A DNA stretch of 64,000 nt. Source: Bradyrhizobium sp. CCGB01. GTDB taxonomy: Bacteria; Pseudomonadota; Alphaproteobacteria; Rhizobiales; Xanthobacteraceae. Every line of letters starts with the position of its first letter. The stretch's first letter is position 1. The notes below the pieces were generated by a model that was not told the origin of the DNA, ran no database searches, and worked only from the letters and a program-made list of their open reading frames with translations. The stretch is taken from assembly GCF_024199795.1 (NCBI RefSeq), contig NZ_JANADK010000001.1, forward strand, positions 7,006,001 to 7,070,000. The letters run 5' to 3'. Position numbers and translations under genes: made by a program. This document shows positions 16,829 through 26,264 of the stretch, one piece after another.

Positions 16829-17623
16829 TTATTTTCGAGTTCCAATCGTACAGAGATAGTCGCGCGGCATGGCTAACCCGACCGGCGAGCGGTGCTTCTC
16901 ATGCATTTCGATGAAGTCTCGCTGAAGTGCCGTGCGCCTTTCAGGGTCGAGCGACGCGGCCAGCGTTTTTGTCGGACCATAGCCAGTCACAAATATGTCC
17001 CATACCGTTTGGCCGCTCGGCATGCGGAGTACCGTGGTGCCAGGTTCAAAGGCCAGATCGAATGTATCGCCAAGCAATTCCCGAACGCGGCCTTCCCGGC
17101 CCCACGCGAATGGCGAAGGAGGAGGATTGTCAGGCGGTGGCGGCATGTATGGCCGCATTGTCTGGAATATTTCTTCAACCGCGCTGCCAGGCAGCCAAGT
17201 GACCAGCCCCAGTCGCCCGCCCTTGCGCGTGACACGTGCCAACTCGGCAGCCGCAGCCTCGGGGCGCGAGACAAACATGACACCGAACGTCGAAGTCACA
17301 CAGTCAAAGCTTTGATCCGGAAATTCCAGCGCTTCGGCATCGCCGAGCTTGAAGTCGATCTCCGGTGCAATCAGTTTCGCCGCCTCGATAACGCCTTCGC
17401 CAATATCGATACCAGTCACCTTTGCGCCTCGATTAGATAACCGCCGCGCAGTCCAGCCCGTGCCTGTCGCAACGTCAAGGATGCGCTCTCCCGGTTGCGG
17501 CCAGATTCGATTCACGACGTGATCAATGGCGTCTGCTATGCTTTGGCTCACGGTATCGTAGGACGCGCCGCCGGACCCCCAGGTCGCGGCGGGTTTGAGG
17601 TTATGAGCAAGAATTTGCGCCAT
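16829..17623 (-). CDS. class I SAM-dependent methyltransferase
   Basis: A 264-residue methyltransferase of the UbiE/Methyltransf_11 type. Motif I ILDVATGTGWTARRL, the acidic loop VTGIDIGEG, then DAEALEFPDQSFDCVTSTFG (motifs II-III) bind S-adenosylmethionine. The second half (WDIFVTGYGPTKTLAASLD) resembles small-molecule O- or C-methyltransferases. The substrate is unknown. It is monocistronic, flanked by gene-poor DNA. Confidence 0.85.
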   Translation of the reverse strand: MAQILAHNLKPAATWGSGGASYDTVSQSIADAIDHVVNRIWPQPGERILDVATGTGWTARRLSNRGAKVTGIDIGEGVIEAAKLIAPEIDFKLGDAEALEFPDQSFDCVTSTFGVMFVSRPEAAAAELARVTRKGGRLGLVTWLPGSAVEEIFQTMRPYMPPPPDNPPPSPFAWGREGRVRELLGDTFDLAFEPGTTVLRMPSGQTVWDIFVTGYGPTKTLAASLDPERRTALQRDFIEMHEKHRSPVGLAMPRDYLCTIGTRK

Positions 17624-18123
17624 GAAATTTACTCCTCGATCTCGATGGAATAATCAGCTCAGTCGCTTGAGCCCGGCGTGATGAGAACATTGGCACGCAA
17701 GACGAGCCTCAACCACAGTTTACAAATCGGTTGCGGCACAATGTCTCAGTTCAACGTAGACCGCCTAGCGCGATGATATGAGCGCACGCCCGAAACAGAT
17801 GCATGTCCTCTGCAACTGCAACTACGGATTTTCTCGCGCCAGATATTCTCAATAGGTTCGGTCGCACGGTCCCCGCGCTTTTCGTCGCCCTCCATAGGAC
17901 CTCGACCATCCTGTCGTGTCCGTGCGATGCACGACGTGGAAGCTGCGAGGACATCAGTTTTGACGCATCCGGGCTAAATTGGGTCGGGATCGCTGCTACA
18001 TAGTTGGTGACTGCTGCGCTATAAAGGGACGATCCGCTACGTGCGGCGAACTCCCATTCACATACCCTTGCATGCGAAATTTAGCTGCGCACGCGCGCGT
18101 CATTGGTTGTGAGGGTTCAAATC
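17624..18123. other. gene-poor stretch
   Basis: No convincing gene. A plus-strand 66-codon frame at 17803 lacks a ribosome site and family resemblance. Confidence 0.4.
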
Positions 18124-18405
18124 ATGACGAAGCACTTTTGGAGGCGCATCATGACTGATGTGCTCGTAGTCCTAGTATCTGTAGTGATGATCACGATTGC
18201 AGTGACATTTTTGGGCGATCCCATTCGGGCCCGCATCGCTGCTTCTATCCCAACCCCATTCGATCTTGCGATGGTCAAGACACTCGCAACCGCTGAACCG
18301 AGCAAACCGAGCCTTCCGCGCGCGCAACCGAGTTGCCGGCTTCGTTCGGCTCCTCTGCAATGGAACGTAGACTGGCTTTTCCGTCCGCACGCAGCTCGCG
18401 GATGA
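18124..18405 (+). CDS. possible small membrane protein
   Basis: MTKHFWRRIMTDVLVVLVSV followed by VMITIAVTFLGDPIRARI gives one strong transmembrane helix after a basic N terminus; the last 40 residues are Pro/Ser/Arg-rich and may be spurious. No family recognised, so this is tentative. Confidence 0.35.
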   Translation: MTKHFWRRIMTDVLVVLVSVVMITIAVTFLGDPIRARIAASIPTPFDLAMVKTLATAEPSKPSLPRAQPSCRLRSAPLQWNVDWLFRPHAARG

Positions 18406-18794
18406 TGTGGGCTTGCTAAAGAAGCAAGCCGTCTCGGTTGGCGGCCTTCAGGCACGGCGTTTTCTTCACCTTTTGAGGAGTGACGCAAGTCGTATCGGCT
18501 GTGGATTACACATGCGCATCCTGAAAGTTGCACACGCAAATTCTTCGTGCCGTTGCGGCATTTCGCGCATCATAGCAACCTCGATGCGAACCGTGTCAGC
18601 ATCGAAAGCCTGACGGGAAATTCCTCATCATTTTCTTGAGAGCTTACCTCCATCTGTAATCCACCTCACACCTGCACCGGAGCTGCGGTGCGTTATAATC
18701 TGGTGAGACGAGTTGGCGTCTTCGAGTAATTTACAGATTTCGTTCGGGCAGCTCAGTCGTTCTTGCGTGGTTGGCGCCGAAACGGGAGGCCAGC
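18406..18794. other. gene-poor upstream region of AraC gene
   Basis: A 68-codon frame at 18407 has no support. The last 100 bases probably hold the promoter of the AraC regulator, but no clear motif is visible. Confidence 0.35.
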
Positions 18795-19808
18795 ATGCCA
18801 ACGTCATCTCCCCTTGTGCGGTGGTCGACTGAGATGCTGCCGGAGCGCTTACGGTTCTCCACGTTCCGTGAAGAGTTTGCGCGGCTGAACCTCGCCTTGG
18901 ACGTGATAGATCACAGCGGCGGCCGCCCGCGTATCGACGTCACTTACTTGCCGCTCGGCACGGTTGGCGTTTGTAGCATTAGCACCAGGCCGGTCGAGTT
19001 TATCCGTCACAAATACCACCTCAAGGATAGCCGTGAGCAATTCGGACTGAACATCGTCGAGGCTGGACCGGTCCAATTTGCAAACGTCGGCGAGGAGCAT
19101 GTCTACAATGCCGGCTCCGCTTGTTTGGTTGACCGGGGAAGGCCGCTGCGAGTATTTGGGTCGCGCGGCGCCAGGGTCAGATTCGTGACCGTGCAGGCTG
19201 CCGCCCTTAGGTCTCTGGTCGCGCAGCCGGAAGATCTATCAGGTCGGCCGGTGCATCCTGGACCGGCGCTTCGGCTGCTTCACCTCTACCTGCGGTCGCT
19301 CGCATCATTCAAAGAAACATCGTCATCAAAACTCGCCTCCACCGTCGGCGCACATCTACTCGATCTCGTAGCCGCGACGCTCGGACCGACCGCCGAAGCT
19401 GCAAACATCGTTGCGGAGCGTGGTGTGAAGGCAGCCAAGCTACAGGCGATCCTGGCGGAGGTCGCGAAGCGCTCCAGCGATCCCAATTTCGATCTGCACC
19501 ATGTCGCTGGAGCAGTCGGTATGTCGCGGCGATACGTGCAAAAATTGCTCGAGGGGACTGGAAAGTCGTTCACCGAGCACCTTGCAGGATGCCGGCTTGA
19601 GCGTGCCTTCGCGATGCTGACTGACCCGCACAATCTGCATTTGGCCATCATCGATATCGCGTTTGCAGTCGGCTTTGGTGACGTTTCTCATTTCAATCGC
19701 TCGTTCCGCCGGCGCTTCGGCGAGACGCCATCAGGCGTGCGCGCCGCATCGATCGTGCGGCAGAAGTCATCCTGCGTCCCATCACAATGCGCGGGCGACG
19801 GCCGCTGA
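18795..19808 (+). CDS. AraC-family transcriptional regulator
   Basis: A 337-residue regulator with an AraC_binding_2-like N-terminal domain (VTYLPLGTVGVCSISTRPVE region) and a C-terminal double HTH of about 100 residues: NFDLHHVAGAVGMSRRYVQK and IIDIAFAVGFGDVSHFNRSF, RRFGETPSGVR. The ATG at 18795 has GGGAGG six bases upstream. The target genes are not evident from context. Confidence 0.88.
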   Translation: MPTSSPLVRWSTEMLPERLRFSTFREEFARLNLALDVIDHSGGRPRIDVTYLPLGTVGVCSISTRPVEFIRHKYHLKDSREQFGLNIVEAGPVQFANVGEEHVYNAGSACLVDRGRPLRVFGSRGARVRFVTVQAAALRSLVAQPEDLSGRPVHPGPALRLLHLYLRSLASFKETSSSKLASTVGAHLLDLVAATLGPTAEAANIVAERGVKAAKLQAILAEVAKRSSDPNFDLHHVAGAVGMSRRYVQKLLEGTGKSFTEHLAGCRLERAFAMLTDPHNLHLAIIDIAFAVGFGDVSHFNRSFRRRFGETPSGVRAASIVRQKSSCVPSQCAGDGR

Positions 19809-20655
19809 GAACGCGGACAGCTCGACCTCACGGACGGCAAACGCGCACACCTGGCGCTGAAGGCGTCAGGGCGAGGCTGTAGGAAAGCCCTGCACAGCGC
19901 CAGGAGCGCGGGGCTACCAGCGTGCTCACGGCCTACTGCAGCGGCGCTGATCGGCTGCAAGGGGCCGAGCAGACCATGCAGGGGTTCCTTCACCTTGACC
20001 CAGGGATACATCCGAATGGGCTATAGCCGGAGATCGCTTCTCGCTGAAGAGTGAGACCGCCGCTGCTGGGGGCCAAACGGAGATGTCAGATGGGTGTGGC
20101 AGGCTGGCGCTTCGCGCATACGAAGAAAACCTCCGCGCCTGGGCGGTCGTTATCTGCGTGCTGGAGGAGTTGCCGTTTGTCTGCCCCGTGGTGGTCGCAA
20201 TCGGCTCCCTGATCATGATCGGCATCACGCTCTGTAAGGATTGGCCGCAGTGAGGGACCTTACCGCCAAGGCGCTTATGACAGCAGGTAGACATCGATCA
20301 TCAGATGCTTCTCGTATTCGGTCAGCGCCACGCTGCCGGGCGCGGCAGCTCCTCTGTGTGCGATACGGTACGAAATTTAGATGAGATTGCGAAAATGCTA
20401 ATACGTTTAGGGCGGGCCGTCGCGCGGTCCCCGCGCATGCAGCAAACTCAGAAGGACCCGGACAACTTGCGGGCGGACCGCCATCCTTGGGCCTTCCGCC
20501 GCTCATGTCTGCTGGTGCAGTAAGAGCGGACTTCGATTTGGACCGCGTGGAAGTCCGAAAGTGACCCAAAGCGGACCTTTGCGCCGGTGGTTCTCGGCAG
20601 CTATGATGCCAGCCCATGAAGTCAGCATCTGACATAGCAACGAGGCCTGTGGTCG
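19809..20655. other. gene-poor stretch with second direct-repeat copy
   Basis: Contains the second copy of the 277-bp repeat and a short GACCCAAAGCGG-type element near 20560-20585. No gene is supportable. Confidence 0.4.
19978..20253. repeat. direct repeat, copy 2 (about 276 bp)
   Basis: Same orientation as the copy at 16006-16282. A one-base deletion near 20135 relative to copy 1 puts the small membrane-protein frame out of register. Divergence between copies is too high for a recent duplication. Confidence 0.8.
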
Positions 20656-21087
20656 ATGAGACTAGTGTGCGTGTTCCTGTTGCTTGCATCGATGCAGTCC
20701 GTCGCCGCGCAGCAGCAAAGCTCGAAAATAACTTTACGCTGCACTGGAACGAGTAGGTTGGTGGGTAAGCCCGGAGCAGAGTTGGAATTTACGCCCCTCT
20801 CCAATCTAAGCATCATTGTGAGCGACGTCGATCAAACAGTGTCGTTCCAGGACAAGATCGTACCGATCACGAAGATTACTCCCTTGCTTGTCGGGTTCAG
20901 CAGCCAACACGCGAATGGGAGGCCGACCATCTCTGGCCGGATCGATCGGCTGACCAAGAGCGTCGAAATCGATTGGACGTACGAAAACGTCGGCGAGAAC
21001 ACCCATTGGGAGCTTGAGTGCCGTCCTGAAGGTCCCTTTCGTGATTGGGGGGTGAGCAGCTTTACCTGGGGAGTCGGTTCATCCTGA
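20656..21087 (+). CDS. exported hypothetical protein
   Basis: A 143-residue protein with a textbook signal peptide (MRLVCVFLLLASMQSVAAQ). The mature part has two Cys (LRCTGTSRL and LECRPEG), suited to one disulfide, and beta-rich segments SIIVSDVDQTVSF and RPTISGRIDRLTKSVEIDW. A small periplasmic family common in Bradyrhizobium; function unknown. Confidence 0.7.
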   Translation: MRLVCVFLLLASMQSVAAQQQSSKITLRCTGTSRLVGKPGAELEFTPLSNLSIIVSDVDQTVSFQDKIVPITKITPLLVGFSSQHANGRPTISGRIDRLTKSVEIDWTYENVGENTHWELECRPEGPFRDWGVSSFTWGVGSS

Positions 21088-21179
21088 CCGGGCACCATTG
21101 GGCCGACGTGCCACTTTCCGCTTCTGGCCCGAAGCCGGCTGCGAGGGCAAAGCAGAGCCCGTCTGCTCTGCCCCCTAAA

Positions 21180-21812
21180 TCAGACGTCGACTTGTTCCGC
21201 TATCGCGAGGGCGTCATCGACCTCGATGCCGAGATACCGGACGGTACTCTCGATCTTGGTGTGCCCCAATAGGAGCTGCACGGCTCGCAGGTTGCCGGTT
21301 CGGCGGTAGATCAAGGTCGCTTTGGTGCGGCGAAGAGAATGCGTCCCGAACAGGTGCGGATCCAATCCGATGTCAGCGATCCAGTGAGATAGGAGCCGGG
21401 CGTACTGGCGGGTTGTCATGTGTCCAGCCTGCCGTCGACCAGTGAACAGGTATGCGCCCGACTTCTTACCGGTTGCCCGGAGGTAGTCATCGATCGCCTG
21501 GCGGGTGGATTCCGTCAGTTCAAATTTGACTGGCCGGCCGGTCTTCTTCTGTCGGACGCTCGCGCGGTCGGCAGCATACCCACCCGGGGCAACGTCATCG
21601 ACTTTCAGTGCTACAACGTCGCAGCCGCGCAGCTTACTGTCGATGGCAACGTTGAACAGCGCCAGATCACGCATCCGGCCTTCCACCTGGAGCTTGGTGC
21701 GGATTGACCAGACATGTTTTGGCCGGAGCGGCGGCTTCGCGCCGGCGATCTTTCCCTTATTCCAGGGAGTGCGCTTCGAGACGGCGTAGGTTACGTTCAG
21801 AACATCGGTCAT
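21180..21812 (-). CDS. tyrosine-type recombinase/integrase, short form
   Basis: A 210-residue protein comprising little more than the catalytic domain of tyrosine recombinases. Catalytic residues are present: Arg in SKLRGCDVVAL, His-x-x-Arg in THSLRRTKA, His in LLGHTKIEST and Tyr in VRYLG. The start MTDVLNVTYAVSKRTPWNKG is typical of this short family, widespread in alphaproteobacteria. It may act on a nearby mobile element, but no att repeat was identified. Confidence 0.85.
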   Translation of the reverse strand: MTDVLNVTYAVSKRTPWNKGKIAGAKPPLRPKHVWSIRTKLQVEGRMRDLALFNVAIDSKLRGCDVVALKVDDVAPGGYAADRASVRQKKTGRPVKFELTESTRQAIDDYLRATGKKSGAYLFTGRRQAGHMTTRQYARLLSHWIADIGLDPHLFGTHSLRRTKATLIYRRTGNLRAVQLLLGHTKIESTVRYLGIEVDDALAIAEQVDV

Positions 21813-22278
21813 GTTGACCTCCTCAACTTGTGAGGCTGGTCATTTTCAGCTCGGAGCCCTTCCGACCCCTCTTCCGCTTTCAGACGATTGGAGACGTACC
21901 GCGTCCACTTCGAGCGATGGGAGGGGCGATATTGACCCATAGCTGACTTATGGCGGTCCCCGTTTCCCAAATTACCCGCTTTTGGCACAATCTGCACAGG
22001 CGCTCGGTCCTAAGCTCCGTTAAATGGTGGGCATGGGTAGGGAGTTATTAGTGAGTGCGGCTGTTGTTGCGGCGGGTGTTTTCACCGTAGCTGCCATCTT
22101 CGTATTGGTCTTCGGTCATTGATCGAAATCAAATTGAGCGTTGCAATCAGGTGCAAACCTTTGGACGACAGATCCGAGCGGCCAGTGCACGTGACCGTGA
22201 ATTGTTCACGCGATGCTTAGGTGCTCGCCGGTCTCGACTTGCCATTGAGGCAGCCTCTAGCCGAGAGGACGGTGCCAC
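21813..22278. other. mostly non-coding stretch
   Basis: Holds one possible 29-residue membrane peptide (22033-22122) and otherwise nothing recognisable. Confidence 0.4.
22033..22122 (+). CDS. possible 29-residue membrane peptide
   Basis: ATG, then LLVSAAVVAAGVFTVAAIFV, a single hydrophobic helix, ending LVFGH. The size and composition fit single-pass small proteins common in rhizobia, but without conservation data it is speculative. Confidence 0.3.
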   Translation: MGRELLVSAAVVAAGVFTVAAIFVLVFGH

Positions 22279-22464
22279 ATGACAGTTCGCGAACTTGTAG
22301 ACGCGCTTCGAGCGCTGCCCGATCAAAATGCGACGGTGGTTATTGGCGAGGGCAATAGGCCTGACGTGTGGTTGCTCGTGTCAGGCTTAGTATTGCGCCG
22401 GATTTTCCAACTGGACGATGACTTCGCAATGCCTGGAAACGATGCGGCGGTTGAGATCGTGTAA
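22279..22464 (+). CDS. small hypothetical protein
   Basis: A 61-residue acidic protein, MTVRELVDALRALPDQNATV with VVIGEGNRPD. The pattern (helix, then V-x-V-G-x-G) resembles short phage- or plasmid-type proteins that start MTVxELIxxL. GAGAGGACGGTGCC lies upstream of the ATG. Function unknown. Confidence 0.5.
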   Translation: MTVRELVDALRALPDQNATVVIGEGNRPDVWLLVSGLVLRRIFQLDDDFAMPGNDAAVEIV

Positions 22465-22673
22465 TCGAACGGACGTTTGGTTGATTTTCGTTTTCATCGT
22501 CTTTTTGCGTCGGTACCTCTCGCCATGCAGATGGCTCGGCAGCGAGGACGGTCACGCCGAGCTTGGCCCTTCTCAGACATGCCGAGCACGTTGGGTGACC
22601 GGGTGGCATAACGGCAGAGATACCAGGCCGACTGCGACTTCGCCTTTTGACCCAAAGCGGTCACCGCGTTGAT

Positions 22674-22964
22674 CTAGGAGCCGTCTTTCTCCGATGCGAC
22701 TGCAGTGCGCACGGCATCACCCAAGTCTATACTCAAGCGTGCTCTTGCTTCGAGTGGGTCCTGAGCTTGCGCAACGAACGGCAACATCGGCAGAACGATG
22801 GTCAGCACGCGCACGATGGCTCCCTGCTCTAATTCCTGCGCCTCATCGTGCGGGCGGTCCGGGGTCGCGGCCATCTTCTTCATTCGCTCCCAGATACCGG
22901 GAGTGTGGTCCTCCAACGTCGCAATCACTTCCCGCGTCTGCTCGTCGGTAAAGAACGTGTCCAT
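22674..22964 (-). CDS. hypothetical protein, downstream gene of a pair
   Basis: A 96-residue protein: soluble helical N terminus (DEQTREVIATLEDHTPGIWE) and a hydrophobic stretch VRVLTIVLPMLPFVAQ near the middle. It starts 24 bases after the stop of the gene at 22989 and is probably cotranscribed. No family recognised. Confidence 0.5.
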   Translation of the reverse strand: MDTFFTDEQTREVIATLEDHTPGIWERMKKMAATPDRPHDEAQELEQGAIVRVLTIVLPMLPFVAQAQDPLEARARLSIDLGDAVRTAVASEKDGS

Positions 22965-22988
22965 GAAAATATTCCGGTGTGGTCGCGC

Positions 22989-23579
22989 TCACGCTCTGGG
23001 ATCGAAAGCATCCGGGTCTGACAGACCCTTGAAGCCGTATAGAATGCGCATAACGGGCTCGGCATCCGTCCAAATATATCCTTCGTTCGCTTTCTCAACA
23101 TAGCCAAGCGGCACAAGGGCATTAAGAACTTGAGTCATTCGTCCGTTTCGCCCGAATGGCACGTATATGGCGCTGGAAAAGTCGTGATAGTCTTTTCCAT
23201 AACTATCAAAGAAGTCGATGAAGGCTTCCAGCAATTCAGGCAAGCTTGGGCCGCCATTTTGGGAATTGCGTTCGGCCACTTGAGCGGCCTCTTCTGTGCT
23301 GCACTCAAACGCAAAAGCACTCGCCCATCCCTTGGGTCCTGGATTAAGTGGTCTGAGAATGCCGAGCGGCCACAGAACAAGCGCAAGCGATGTGAACGTG
23401 TCATTATGAGCGAAGATCGGACGCGGAGCGTTGGGAAATTGGGACGCCAAAGCGTCAGCGTTTAAATCGCCCTCGGCAAGCTGGTAAGCTCTCTCGGCGA
23501 GAGCTTGCGCGAGTTTGCCATAGGCATGCAGCTCCATTTCGTTCATGGGACCTTCAACGGCGCTGACAGCTTGGCTCAC
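22989..23579 (-). CDS. hypothetical protein
   Basis: A 196-residue protein, possibly starting 33 bases later at MNEMELHAYG. It contains RNGRMTQVLNALVPLGYVEK followed by GYIWTDAEPVMRILYGF, a winged-helix-like pattern seen in small regulatory or toxin-linked proteins, but this is only a resemblance. Lower GC than the repair genes suggests later arrival. Confidence 0.5.
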   Translation of the reverse strand: MSQAVSAVEGPMNEMELHAYGKLAQALAERAYQLAEGDLNADALASQFPNAPRPIFAHNDTFTSLALVLWPLGILRPLNPGPKGWASAFAFECSTEEAAQVAERNSQNGGPSLPELLEAFIDFFDSYGKDYHDFSSAIYVPFGRNGRMTQVLNALVPLGYVEKANEGYIWTDAEPVMRILYGFKGLSDPDAFDPRA

Positions 23580-23921
23580 TTTTCATCGCTCTACCCCAGC
23601 CAGTATTGAGGGATAGCTCGGCAGATGTTTCGAACTTTAACGATTTACGCCGCTTCCGGTTCTGGCCCTTTTGCGACATGCCGTCGAACACTGCGAATGT
23701 CCGCTCGTCAGGTTATACCGGAAGTAACTGTCGGACAGCCAAAACGACGAGAATGACCCGAAGCGGAAGCTTCGAGCGTCGTGTCTCTCATTCGGGTTTG
23801 AATGCGCCTTTGACCGGATAGCCAACGTTCACAGCAATTTTCCAAGCATCATAAATCCTATTCAGCAGGTATGTACCCCCAGACCTGTTTAGTTCGGCAA
23901 GCGATGTCGAGCGGTGACGGC
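23580..23921. other. intergenic region with inverted-repeat element
   Basis: No gene. It contains the roughly 130-bp element at 23649-23779 described separately. Confidence 0.4.
23649..23779. repeat. dispersed element with imperfect inverted ends
   Basis: The left end CGCTTCCGGTTCTGGCCC and right end GACCCGAAGCGGAAGC are near inverted copies. Related segments occur near 20560, 21110, 22560-22660 and 26350 (motifs TTCTGGCCC and GACCCAAAGCGG). This looks like a short interspersed palindromic element family. Confidence 0.5.
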
Positions 23922-24317
23922 TTACGATCCTTCGTCGCCGATGTCTCGAATTTTTTCATGCTGTGCATCGGATAGAACAGCGTCAATAGTTCGCTTGAGC
24001 GCTTCCTGCGAGCAAGGCTTGTTCAGGACAGGCATTCCTTGAAAGCCATCAGGCACACCTTTCGTGCCGTAACCACTCACGAATACCAGTGGAAGGCCGC
24101 GTCCTGTCACGGCCTCGGCGACGGGCCTCACATTGAACCCATGCAAATTGATGTCGAGGATCGCGCAATCATAGTCCTCAATCTCCGCAAGGGATCGGCC
24201 TAAATCGACACTCCCGGCTTCGGCAATGACGGTATGCCCAAGCTGCTCAACCATATCTACGAGCATCATCCGAATGAGGGCTTCATCTTCAACGAGGAGT
24301 ATCGATGCATGCTTCAT
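23922..24317 (-). CDS. single-domain response regulator
   Basis: A 131-residue CheY-like receiver: acidic pair VEDEALIR, phospho-acceptor Asp in YDCAILDINLHG, Ser/Thr in LVFVSGYG and the Lys in VLNKPC. No output domain, so it likely relays or competes for phosphate. ATG at 24317 begins MKHASILLVEDE; residues before it in the open frame overlap the preceding gene's end. It lies 29 bases after the other receiver gene. Confidence 0.85.
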   Translation of the reverse strand: MKHASILLVEDEALIRMMLVDMVEQLGHTVIAEAGSVDLGRSLAEIEDYDCAILDINLHGFNVRPVAEAVTGRGLPLVFVSGYGTKGVPDGFQGMPVLNKPCSQEALKRTIDAVLSDAQHEKIRDIGDEGS

Positions 24318-24346
24318 CCGATGCTTCCGGTGCCGGTAAGAAGCGA

Positions 24347-24712
24347 CTAACTTTGATTGAGTAGCTGCGAGGCCGCTGCCACAAGCTGCGCCGAGGCGAA
24401 TGGCTTCGTCAGCGTGATGCCGTTCGGAACGCCTTGCACGGCCCATTGGTCGGCCGCCATTCCCGACATGTAAATCACCGGGAACGCGGCATCCACCTCG
24501 CGGGCCGCTCGCGCTACTTCCCAACCATTGAACCTTCCGAGTAGATTGATGTCAGTGACAAGGCTCCGATACGCAACAAGCCCGCCTTTGAGTAGAGTCA
24601 CTCCCTTCCTGGCGATGGCGGTCTCAAAGCCTCCCTCACTCAGCGCATCCTCGACAATCCCTTGGATGGCGTCGTCGTCCTCGACGACAAGGATTAATGG
24701 CACTTCCGGCAA
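24347..24712 (-). CDS. single-domain response regulator
   Basis: About 121 residues; VPLILVVEDDDAIQGIVEDA, phospho-acceptor Asp in SLVTDINLLG, then VIYMSGMAAD and TLTKPFASAQL. No ATG fits, so a TTG (24712) after GGGGGCGAC is proposed. It precedes a second receiver gene and follows the PilZ gene, so these may act together in surface or motility signalling (inference). Confidence 0.75.
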   Translation of the reverse strand: MPEVPLILVVEDDDAIQGIVEDALSEGGFETAIARKGVTLLKGGLVAYRSLVTDINLLGRFNGWEVARAAREVDAAFPVIYMSGMAADQWAVQGVPNGITLTKPFASAQLVAAASQLLNQS

Positions 24713-24815
24713 GGTCGCCCCCAACTTACATTTTCGCTGAACGTTACAAAGTGCACAGAAGCAGAAGGTTCCCGAGAACTGGGAATAATCGGCAGCATGG
24801 GCACTCCTCACTGGA

Positions 24816-25124
24816 CTAAGCGGGAGGCTCTGACGCTTTTTTGGCGTTGTTCTTTTGTCGGAGGAACGTGACCGCCAGCTCATCGCCGTTCACTCTGTCG
24901 AGCAGGCACCGGCGATAGGCAAGGCCGGTCGAAGAGAGGACAAGAAAGAACTCCGTTAAGGCCAGTCCTTCGATTGATCCTTCAACCTGAAGGATCCCGC
25001 CGGCTTCCGAGACTTCCTTGACGCGGCATGAGCGACGCCAAGTCCCATCGATGGCCATTATCTGCGCGGGCAAATGGTGCTCAAACGTGACCTTGCGGCC
25101 TGCTTGTTCTTTTTCTTTGGGCAT
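24816..25124 (-). CDS. PilZ-domain-like protein
   Basis: A 102-residue protein with the fold pattern of single-domain PilZ proteins (R-x-x-R like GTWRRSCRVKEVSEAGGIL and EGLALTEFFLVLSSTGLAYR). Such proteins often bind cyclic-di-GMP. A close paralogue is at 39193. The start MPKEKEQAGRKVTF at 25124 matches the paralogue's N terminus, so upstream in-frame residues were excluded. Confidence 0.7.
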   Translation of the reverse strand: MPKEKEQAGRKVTFEHHLPAQIMAIDGTWRRSCRVKEVSEAGGILQVEGSIEGLALTEFFLVLSSTGLAYRRCLLDRVNGDELAVTFLRQKNNAKKASEPPA

Positions 25125-25325
25125 GGGCGAGTCGAGCCAGTAGATCGTATCCCTTCTATCGAGGATGACTAAGAGGACGCAACCAGTTCCGGGAAAACTT
25201 GGCAATTATCAGCGCGGCGGCGGCACCCGCGCGGAACTTATCTCGGTGGTTGTAGCCAGCTGAACGAAGCCATAGTCTCAAGAAGTTCCGCAGGCCGGAG
25301 CGGGCGAAGGGCTGGCAGGTTCGTG

Positions 25326-25562
25326 TCAACCGCTCGCCATGGGACCTACCTGACGTGAAGGCTTGTTTGGTGGCGGCAGGCCTATTTCTTCCGCCCGCAA
25401 CGCAGCGAGCTTCCGGTAGGCTGTCGCTAAGCCCTCAAGGCACGCCCTGAGGTCGCCATCAATCTCGTTGGCGGCTAGCCGCTCGAATGCAACGGCCGTC
25501 TCGATGTCGTAGTGCATCAGCGCATCAATCATCGGCTCGATCTTCGCTTGCATGGGTGTCAT
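25326..25562 (-). CDS. conserved small helical protein
   Basis: A 78-residue acidic helical protein, YDIETAVAFERLAANEIDGD then CLEGLATAYRKLAALRAEEI. No domain recognised. It overlaps the preceding gene by four bases (ATGA type), indicating coupled translation. Confidence 0.6.
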   Translation of the reverse strand: MTPMQAKIEPMIDALMHYDIETAVAFERLAANEIDGDLRACLEGLATAYRKLAALRAEEIGLPPPNKPSRQVGPMASG

Positions 25563-25765
25563 TCCTCCGGCTGCTTGAGGCTGTTCGCAGTTGCCCAGCG
25601 AGCCTCAGCCTGAGCAACAATCTCGGCGCTGCTGGCGAGGGTGGAGTAGCTACGCTCTAGGGTTGCGAGCGAATGTTTGGCTCGCCCTTCATTTGCAGCC
25701 AACTTTGCGGCCCTACAACGCTCAGCCAACTCGCGGTATTCTTGCGCTTTTCTCATGACAACCAA
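25559..25765 (-). CDS. conserved small helical protein
   Basis: A 68-residue protein of the AQEYRELAERCRAAKLAANE type, a family with many copies in Bradyrhizobium. Start at 25765 or at the ATG for MRKAQEY (25756). First gene of a two-gene operon with 25326-25562. Function unknown. Confidence 0.6.
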   Translation of the reverse strand: MVVMRKAQEYRELAERCRAAKLAANEGRAKHSLATLERSYSTLASSAEIVAQAEARWATANSLKQPEE

Positions 25766-25982
25766 GCCATCGGCGCTCTGGACGTTCCTACGCTGCGCGA
25801 CAGTAGCGGGGTTTCACCGGAGGCAGAAAGTCCGCTGTCCGATAGGAACGGCAAAGAACATGACCCGTTGCCGGACATCGATGACGATCATTGCTCTCCT
25901 CCGCATTGACTAACCCGGTCAGCAACGCTGGCCGGGTGCTTGTCAGTGGCAAGAACGGGCACGAACGTAGGCAGAAAAAACA

Positions 25983-26264
25983 ATGAAGTGGATGTTGGTG
26001 GTCTTGGTAGGCGGCGTCGCGCCCGTCAACACCGATCTGGTGTTCGATAAGTTCACCGACTGTCTCGCCGCCGAGGAGCAAATGCGACAGCACTATGCGG
26101 ATGCGTTCGATGCGTGGGATCGTCAGGCGGCGGCAAGGATCGACCGGCGCAAGGACTACAAGAAGGCCCGCGACATTGAGGCCAAACGACTGCTGAGTAA
26201 CGTGGGGACCTGTGTCCCGCATGGAGGCGGTGATCAGCAGCCCGGCACGGCTCCGCAGCGGTAG
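25983..26264 (+). CDS. small secreted or membrane-linked protein
   Basis: A 93-residue protein starting MKWMLVVLVGGVAPVNTDLV, a weak signal or anchor, then DCLAAEEQMRQHYADAFDAW and a terminal GTCVPHGG. Two Cys are kept as in a rhizobial family of about 90 residues. No function known. Confidence 0.6.
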   Translation: MKWMLVVLVGGVAPVNTDLVFDKFTDCLAAEEQMRQHYADAFDAWDRQAAARIDRRKDYKKARDIEAKRLLSNVGTCVPHGGGDQQPGTAPQR

